Shown: one piece after another, positions 57,035 through 64,000 of the stretch | Layout of the letters: every line of letters starts with the position of its first letter | How positions within the stretch are numbered: position 1 is the first letter of the stretch | Origin: Brienomyrus brachyistius | Taxonomy: Eukaryota > Chordata > Actinopteri > Osteoglossiformes > Mormyridae | Assembly (NCBI RefSeq): GCF_023856365.1 | Contig: NW_026042405.1 | Location: 186,001-250,000 of the forward strand | Direction of reading: 5' to 3' | Length of the DNA: 64,000 nucleotides | Made by a program: the position numbers and the translations under genes | The notes under the pieces: model-generated | Seen by the model: only the letters and a program-made list of their open reading frames with translations | Databases searched by the model: none | What the model was told of the DNA's origin: nothing

Positions 57035-58117
57035 GTGCCCCCTGCGGCCCCAGAGCCCGAGCAGCCGTCTCCGCTGCCTGCAGCTACCGCGCCCACGTCC
57101 GAGGCGCTTTCCCTGCCTGCAGCTCCCGGGCAGGCGCCCCCTCTGCAGCCTGCAGCTCCAGTCCCTGGCCCCACTCCAGTCCCTTCTCCCCCTGTGACTC
57201 TGGTACCCTCACCCCGACGAGCCCGACCCCAGCCGCAGGTCCTTATGTCTGTGTCCCATAAGGGGAGAGGACACAGACGCACGGCTGGGGTCCCACCCGC
57301 CCAGCCCCCTGGCTCGCCCTCCCTCGCCGGCGCTAGGGCTTGGTCGGCACCTGCGGGTCCTGGCCCTCCGGGTCGGCTGTCGTCTGCGGGTCCCCCTCCG
57401 CGGCCTCGTCGCCCTGCCTCGGTCCCTCCTCCGGCGTCTTATCGGTTGCCTGCGGGCCCCCCGACGGCGGCTCCTCATTCGCCTGCTGGTCCTCCCGCTC
57501 TGGCGTGTCGGAGGACGTCGCCGTCTGCTGCGGCTCCCCCTCTCTCCTTGCCCTCGCCAGGGTCCCTTCCAGCTCCTTCGTCCCCTTCCCTGGTCTCCCC
57601 TCCGACTCCCTCCTTCGTCCCTGCGTCTGTCCCTCACCCCGTCTCCTCGGCCCCTCCGGCTCCGGCCTCCCGGCCGCCTGCAGCCCTTCCGGCTGCCTCC
57701 CGTCGCCCGCTGGGTCTCCCTCGGGCTCCTCTTGGTTCCCCCTCCTTCTCTCCCTGGCCTCCCGTCTTTGTCCCTCCTGCCTCTGCTCCCCCTCGCTTTG
57801 TTCCTCCTGTCTCTGTCCCTCCTCTCTTTGTCCCTCGTCCCTCTGGCTTCTGCTCCTCTTTCCCCGATGTTCCCTTCGTTCACTCCCGGTCCTTTTGTCC
57901 TGCCTGTTCCCTCCGTGTCCCCCTTTCTGATCTGTTTCTCTGCCTTTCCTGTCTTATGTCAAGTCTTGTCCTGGCTCCTTCCCCTGTGCCAGTTCTGTCT
58001 GTCCGTTCTGTTCCCTGTCCCTCATTAATGAGGTTTTATATAGATATACATATATGCCCGGCTTGTCCGCTCCTCGTGTGTGCCACGCCCCCTGATTACC
58101 CACGTGTGCTTCCCTGA
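57035..58117 (+). CDS. Proline-rich ORF at the 3' end of a gypsy-type element
   Basis: An uninterrupted 360-residue frame, mainly Pro/Ser/Ala (PPAAPEPEQPSPLP at the start), ending VCATPPDYPRVLP inside the LTR. No RT, integrase, protease or transmembrane region is seen. The first ATG used is not convincing; the frame is probably the tail of a longer polyprotein cut at 5'. Other frames on both strands are also open because the region is GC-rich, so coding status is uncertain. Codon and base composition differ sharply from the AT-rich neighbours, consistent with an inserted element. Confidence 0.45.
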   Translation: MPPAAPEPEQPSPLPAATAPTSEALSLPAAPGQAPPLQPAAPVPGPTPVPSPPVTLVPSPRRARPQPQVLMSVSHKGRGHRRTAGVPPAQPPGSPSLAGARAWSAPAGPGPPGRLSSAGPPPRPRRPASVPPPASYRLPAGPPTAAPHSPAGPPALACRRTSPSAAAPPLSLPSPGSLPAPSSPSLVSPPTPSFVPASVPHPVSSAPPAPASRPPAALPAASRRPLGLPRAPLGSPSFSPWPPVFVPPASAPPRFVPPVSVPPLFVPRPSGFCSSFPDVPFVHSRSFCPACSLRVPLSDLFLCLSCLMSSLVLAPSPVPVLSVRSVPCPSLMRFYIDIHICPACPLLVCATPPDYPRVLP

Positions 58118-58268
58118 TCGTCTCCTGCTTTGCCCGATTACTTTGATTAGTCATGACCTATTTTAAGTCCTGGTCTTACCTGTTTGCCCTGTCCGTCATT
58201 GTAGTTTGTCAATGCCTGCGTTCCGTCCTGCTCTACCCGCTCCGTTTCCCCGATTAAAGACCCGTTTT
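58050..58268 (+). mobile_element. LTR fragment, gypsy-type family
   Basis: GCCCGGCTTGTCCGCTCCTC, GTGTGCCACGCCCCCTGATT and ending GATTAAAGACCCGTTTTCA; a relative of the 18.08-kb LTR with its 3' end lost where AT-rich satellite-like sequence begins. Confidence 0.75.
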
Positions 58269-58306
58269 CACAAACACAAAAAAAACTATATGTATACATA
58301 TACATA

Positions 58307-59475
58307 CACTGAACAAAAATATAAACGCAACACTTTTGTTTTTGCTCCCATTTTTCATGAGATGGACTTAAAGATCTACAATTCATTCCAGATACACAAT
58401 ATTACCATTTCTCTCAAACATTTCTCACAAATCAGTCTAAATGTGTGATAGTGAGCACTTCTGCTTTGCTGAGATAATCCATCCCACCTCACAGGTGTGC
58501 CACATCAAGATGCTGATCTGACATCATGGGTAGTGCACAGGTGTACCTTATACTGCCCACAATAAAAGGCCACCCTGGAATGTGCAGTTTTGTCTCACAG
58601 CAAAATGCCACAGATGCCACAAGCATTGAGGGAGCGTGCAATTGGCATGCTGACAGCAGGAATGTCAACCAGATCTGTTGCTCGTGCATTGAATGTTCAT
58701 TTCTCAACCATAAGCCGTCTCCAAAGGCGTTTCAGAGAATATGGCAGTACATCCAACCGGCCTCACAACCGCAGACCACGTGTAACCACACCAGCCCAGG
58801 ACCTCCACATCCAGCAGGTTCACCTCCAAGATCGTCTGAGACCAGCCACTCAGACAGATGATGCACGGCCCCATGTTGCAAGGATCTGTACACAGTTCTT
58901 GGAAGCTGAAAATGTCCCAGTTCTTGCATGGCCAGCATACTCACCGGACATGTCACCCGTTGAGCATGTTTGGGATGTGCTTGACCGGCGTATACGACAG
59001 CGTGTACCAGTTCCCACTAATATCCAACAACTTCGCACAGCCATTGAAGAGGAGTGGACCAACATTCCACAGGCCACAATTGACAATCTGATAAACTCTA
59101 TGCGAAGAAGATGTGTTGCATTGTATGAGGCAAATGGTGGTCACACCAGATACTGACCGGTTCTGAGTCCCCAGACCCCCAATAAAGCAAAAAACTGCAC
59201 ATTCCAGGGTGGCCTTTTATTGTGGGCAGTATAAGGTACACCTGTGCACTACCCATGATGTCAGATCAGCATCTTGATGTGGCACACCTGTGAGGTGGGA
59301 TGGATTATCTCAGCAAAGCAGAAGTGCTCACTATCACACATTTAGACTGATTTGTGAGAAATGTTTGAGAGAAATGGTAATATTGTGTATCTGGAATGAA
59401 TTGTAGGTCTTTAAGTCCATCTCATGAAAAATGGGAGCAGAAACAAGAGTGTTGCGTTTATATTTTTGTTCAGTA
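58307..59475 (+). mobile_element. Tc1-like transposon with long inverted repeats
   Basis: 1169 bp flanked by TA (58305-58306 and 59476-59477). Ends CACTGAACAAAAATATAAAC and its inverse (one change at the last base). The inverted repeats extend about 285 bp each side, up to CCTGGAATGTGCAGTTTT. It landed in AT-rich satellite-like sequence, whose units resume right after its end. Confidence 0.93.
58605..59156 (+). CDS. Tc1-like transposase, internally deleted in frame
   Basis: Starts MPQMPQALRERAIGMLTAGM, a helix-turn-helix (paired-like) domain continuing STRSVARALNVHFSTISRLQ. The middle is missing: RLRPATQTD joins directly to DARPHVARICTQFLEAENVP, then WPAYSPDMSPVEHVWD with the final acidic residue, and the end ALYEANGGHTRY. 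Full relatives are about 340 residues; this one is 183. The first catalytic Asp (TDES-type block) is lost, so it cannot cut, although the DNA-binding part is intact. The start is chosen at the conserved MPQ. Confidence 0.9.
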   Translation: MPQMPQALRERAIGMLTAGMSTRSVARALNVHFSTISRLQRRFREYGSTSNRPHNRRPRVTTPAQDLHIQQVHLQDRLRPATQTDDARPHVARICTQFLEAENVPVLAWPAYSPDMSPVEHVWDVLDRRIRQRVPVPTNIQQLRTAIEEEWTNIPQATIDNLINSMRRRCVALYEANGGHTRY

Positions 59476-59477
59476 TA

Positions 59478-59934
59478 TATATTTATGGGTGTATCGAGAC
59501 TAGATGGTCAGTATGGATAACTAAGGTGCACTAAAACTGGGTGAGCAGGCAAGGCATGTCACCCAGGTTGTGTGACAATTATTTTATATAAATGTATATA
59601 TGTATATATATATTCCATCCACCATCCCTCCTTTACGGAGAACTGCGTTATTTTTATTGTCCATTACGAAAAAAATAAAAAAACTATATATATATATATA
59701 TATATATACATATATATTTATGGGTGTATCGAGACTAGATGGTCATTATGGATAACTAAGGTGCACTAAAACTGGGTGAGCAGGCAAGGCATGTCACCCA
59801 GGTTGTGTGACAATTATTTTATATAAATGTATATATATATATATATATTCCATCCACCATCCCTCCTTTACGGAGAACTGCGTTATTTTTCTTTTCTATT
59901 GCTAATAAAAAAACTATATATATGTACATATATA

Positions 59935-59995
<61 letters not shown>

Positions 59996-60398
59996 GTGTA
60001 TCGAGACTAGATGGTCAGTATGGATAACTAAGGTGCACTAAAATTGGGTGAGCAGGCAAGGCATGTCACCCAGGTTGTGTGACAATTATTTTATATATAT
60101 GCATATACATATTCCATCCACCATCCCTCCTTTACGGAGAACTGCGTTATTTTTCTTTTTTATTGCTAATAAAAAAACTATATATATATACATATATATT
60201 TATGGGTGTATCGAGACTAGATGGTCATTATGAATAACTAAGGTGCACTAAAATTGGGTGAGCAGGCAAGGCATGTCACCCCGGTTGTGTGACAATTATT
60301 TTATATATATATTCCATCCACCATCCCTCCTTTACGGAGGACTGCTTTATTTTTAATATCCATTGCGAAAAAAAAACACAAGAAAAAGAAAAAATATC

Positions 60399-60434
<36 letters not shown>

Positions 60435-60540
60435 TGGGTGTGTCGAGACTAGATGGTCAGTATGGATAACTAAAGTGCACTAAAATTGGGTGAGCAGGCA
60501 AGGCATGTCACCCAGGTTGTGTGACAATTATTTTATATAA

Positions 60541-60602
<62 letters not shown>

Positions 60603-61549
60603 CATCCACCATCCCTCCTTTACGGAGAACTGTGTTATTTTTCTTTTCTATTGCTAATAAAAAAACTATATATATGTACATATATATATATATATATATA
60701 TGGGTGTATCGAGACTAGTTGGTCATTATGGATAACTAAGTTGCACTAAAATTGGGTGAGCAGGCAAGGCATGTCACCCAGGTTGTGTGACAATTATTTT
60801 ATATATATATGTATATATATATTCCATCCACCATCCCTCCTTTATGGAGAACTGCGCTATTTTTATTGTCTATTGCAAAAAAAAAAAAAAAAAAAAACAA
60901 TACATATATATACATATATATTTATGGGTGTATCGAGACTAGATGGTCATTATGAATAACTAAGGTGCACTAAAATTGGGTGAGCAGGCAAGGCATGTCA
61001 CCCCGGTTGTGTGACAATTATTTTATATATATATTCCATCCACCATCCCTCCTTTACGGAGAACTGCGTTATTTTTATTGTCCATTGCGAAAAAAAAAAA
61101 AACTATATATATACATATATATTTATGGGTGTATCGAGACTAGTTGGTCATTATGGATAACTAAGTTGCACTAAAATTGGGTGAGCAGGCAAGGCATGTC
61201 ACCCAGGTTGTGTGATAATTATTTTATATATATGTATGTATATATTCCATCCACCATCCCTCCTTTACGGAGAACTGCGTTATTTTTCTTTTCTATTGCT
61301 AATAAAAAAACTATATATATGTACATATATATATATATATTTATGGGTGTATCGAGACTAGTTGGTCATTATGGATAACTAAGGTGCACTAAAATTGGGT
61401 GAGCAGGCAAGGCATGTCACCCCAGTTGTGTGACAATTATTTTATATAAATGTATATATATATTCCCTCCACCACCCCTCCTTTACGGAGGACTGCTTTA
61501 TTTTTAATATCCATTGCGAAAAAAAAACACAAGAAAAAGAAAAAATATC

Positions 61550-61646
<97 letters not shown>

Positions 61647-61749
61647 GTGTGTCGAGACTAGATGGTCAGTATGGATAACTAAAGTGCACTAAAATTGGGT
61701 GAGCAGGCAAGGCATGTCACCCAGGTTGTGTGACAATTATTTTATATAA

Positions 61750-61801
<52 letters not shown>

Positions 61802-62103
61802 CATCCACCATCCCTCCTTTACGGAGAACTGCGTTATTTTTCTTTTCTATTGCTAATAAAAAAACTATATATATGTACATATATATATATATATATGGGT
61901 GTATCGAGACTAGTTGGTCATTATGGATAACTAAGTTGCACTAAAATTGGGTGAGCAGGCAAGGCATGTCACCCAGGTTGTGTGACAATTATTTTATATA
62001 TATATGTATATATATATTCCCTCCACCACCCCTCCTTTACGGAGGACTGCTTTATTTTTAATATCCATTGCGAAAAAAAAACACAAGAAAAAGAAAAAAT
62101 ATC

Positions 62104-62154
<51 letters not shown>

Positions 62155-63000
62155 GTGTGTCGAGACTAGATGGTCAGTATGGATAACTAAGGTGCACTAA
62201 AATTGGGTGAGCAGGCAAGGCATGTCACCCAGGTTGTGTGACAATTATTTTATATAAATGTATATATATATATATATATTCCATCCACCATCCCTCCTTT
62301 ACGGAGAACTGCGTTATTTTTCTTTTCTATTGCTAATAAAAAAACTATATATATATGTACATATATATATATATATATGGGTGTATCGAGACTAGTTGGT
62401 CATTATGGATAACTAAGTTGCACTAAAATTGGGTGAGCAGGCAAGGCATGTCACCCAAGTTGTGTGACAATTATTTTATATATATGTATATATATATTCC
62501 ATCCACCATCCCTCCTTTATGGAGAACTGCGTTATTTTTATTGTCTATTGCAAAAAAAAAAACAAAAAAAACTATATATATATATACATATATATTTATG
62601 GGTGTATCGAGACTAGATGGTCATTATGAATAACTAAGGTGCACTAAAACTGGGTGAGCAGGCAAGGCATGTCACCCAGGTTGTGTGACAATTATTTTAT
62701 ATATATGTATATATATATTCCATCCACCATCCCTCCTTTACGGAGAACTGCGTTATTTTTATTGTCTATTGCAAAAAAAAAAACAAAAAAAACTATATAT
62801 ATATATACATATATATATATGGGTGTATCGAGACTAGAAGGTCATTATGCATAACTAAAGTGCACTAAAATTGGGTGAGCAGGAAAGGCATGTCACCCCA
62901 GTTGTGTGACAATTATTTTATATATATGTATATATATATATATATTCCCTCCACCACCCCTCCTCTACGGAGGACTGCTTTATTTTTATTTCCATTGCAA
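59478..63000. repeat. AT-rich satellite, about 15 units of roughly 200-300 bp
   Basis: Each unit has ATGGGTGTATCGAGACTAG, then GGTGAGCAGGCAAGGCATGT and CACCCAGGTTGTGTGACAAT, a (TA)n run, CCATCCACCATCCCTCCTTT, ACGGAGAACTGCGTTATTTT, then an A-rich run and another (TA)n. Variants differ in the pyrimidine block (ACTGCGTTATTTTTCTTTTC versus GGACTGCTTTATTTTTAATA). Length variation is mainly in (TA)n. Open frames across it are artefacts. Confidence 0.95.
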
Positions 63001-63129
63001 AAATAAAAAATTTTAAAACACAAAAAAAAAAAAAAACGAAAATAATAATAATAAAAATAATTTTGAATGTGTATTCAAATAAGTTTGAATGTGTGTGAAC
63101 TATATATAAATATATATATACACATGCAT

Positions 63130-63215
63130 ATACAGAAATATATACACACACACACATATATATATATACACACACACACACAGACACACACTCACATAAA
63201 CACATACACACACTG
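63130..63215. repeat. (TA)n/(CA)n microsatellite
   Basis: Mixed TATATA, CACACA tract that closes the AT-rich array. Confidence 0.85.
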
Positions 63216-63560
63216 TGTACAGTCTTATGCAAAGGTTTGGCACCCCTTGACAAATAACATCTTTTCAATTACAAAAGCAACAATATCAGTTAATACAGTC
63301 TCTTTAGGAACTGGGGGAAAAATACACAATATTTTCAGCAAACATTGATGAATAGTTACTTTTTATGCCATAAATTGAACAAAATTACAAAATAAAAACA
63401 TTATTATGGCACTCTGCAAAAGTTTGGGCACCCTACGTAATCAGTACTTAGTAACACCTCCTCTGCCAGATATCACAGCTTACAAGCGCTTCTTATAGCC
63501 AGCTGAAAGGCTTTCAGTTCTTGTACTTGGGATTTTCTCACATTCTTCCTTGCAAAAGGC
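63216..63560. mobile_element. Tc1/mariner-like terminal fragment
   Basis: ACAGTCTTATGCAAAGGTTT and GGCACCCC, then AAAGTTTGGGCACCC, are typical of a fish Tc1/mariner end. No transposase frame. Beyond it, to 64000, nothing is recognised. Confidence 0.45.
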
Positions 63561-64000
63561 TTCTAGTTCTGTAATATTCTAATATATCAAGGGCTGTATT
63601 GTCAAATAGGAGATCGGCAGCATTCTCCCACCTGAGAAAACTGTACTACAATGCCCTTGATAGTGTGTAGAAACACACTCGTCAGCTCTAGTCCTCCTGT
63701 AACAACGCAAAAGGACTGGCAACCCTCAGGTATTTATGCGTGCGATTGTATGATAAATTCACCCTGACAGTCTCACACTTCTCTTGGTACCAACAGGTCT
63801 CATGGAATATATAAAAGGCAACTGCAACAATTATACTCGGCACTAAACATCGAGGCACGGAAATGCAGCAGAGCTTGTGTATTTCTCAGGATGCATTCTA
63901 GTAAAATGCCCGGAAAATGAGCTAAAGACATATTTCAAGGGGCACTATATAAAACCGATGGAAATTTTACTGATTAAATAAAAGGAAAAGCATCGTTTGA

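Noticed and set aside
57209..57883. Minus-strand Arg/Gly-rich 224-residue frame
   Set aside because: Shadow of the GC-rich proline-rich frame on the other strand; composition only.
59572..62854. A series of Tyr/Ile-rich open frames
   Set aside because: They are translations of (TA)n within the satellite and repeat with each unit.

Overview
The window looks like repeat-dense DNA from a teleost fish. The evidence is a vertebrate intron-exon gene with the layout of a novel immune-type receptor (NITR, a family known from teleosts: V domain, I domain, transmembrane segment, ITIM tail), a brachyury C-terminus, a fish-type chemerin-like gene, and many typical fish mobile elements (tRNA-derived SINEs ending in CATCCATCC, L2- and CR1/Jockey-like LINEs, gypsy-type LTRs, Tc1/mariner and hAT elements). 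The species cannot be named from sequence alone. All identifications are by reading translations and from memory of the families; no search was run.

Layout. 0.5-1.2 kb: 3' end of a transposase-like gene. 2.6-15.5 kb: layered LINEs, LTRs, SINEs, gag and integrase relics, ending in a 0.77-kb inverted duplication (13.45-16.09 kb). 16.57-18.54 kb: the last three coding exons of a brachyury (tbxt) gene, broken by an in-frame stop and by a solo LTR inside the last exon. 19.8-20.7 kb: an integrase-core fossil. 21.5-23.1 kb: a perfect inverted repeat, a hAT MITE and LINE pieces. 24.05-28.33 kb: a six-exon NITR-like gene whose I-domain exon carries a stop next to a duplicated J-like segment. 30-39 kb: LINE, LTR and gag relics with SINEs. 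39-46 kb: sparse, with MITEs. 46.67-48.48 kb: a 46-bp minisatellite with a 690-bp higher-order period. 49.5-51.8 kb: an LTR and LINE pieces. 51.96-54.14 kb: a four-exon chemerin-like gene with an apparent one-base frameshift. 56.0-58.3 kb: an Ig-V-like fossil and the 3' end of a gypsy-type element with a long proline-rich reading frame. 58.31-59.48 kb: a Tc1-like element with an internally deleted transposase. 59.48-63.0 kb: about 15 units of an AT-rich satellite.

How it fits together. There are few host genes, and each shows damage: brachyury (stop, LTR, no T-box exons seen), NITR (stop in the I domain), chemerin-like (frameshift). Target-site duplications (TSDs) are preserved around several SINEs, one solo LTR, one LINE and the hAT MITEs, so many insertions are readable and some relative ages can be inferred. 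The brachyury remnant and the NITR stop beside a tandem J-like duplication are the most informative features.
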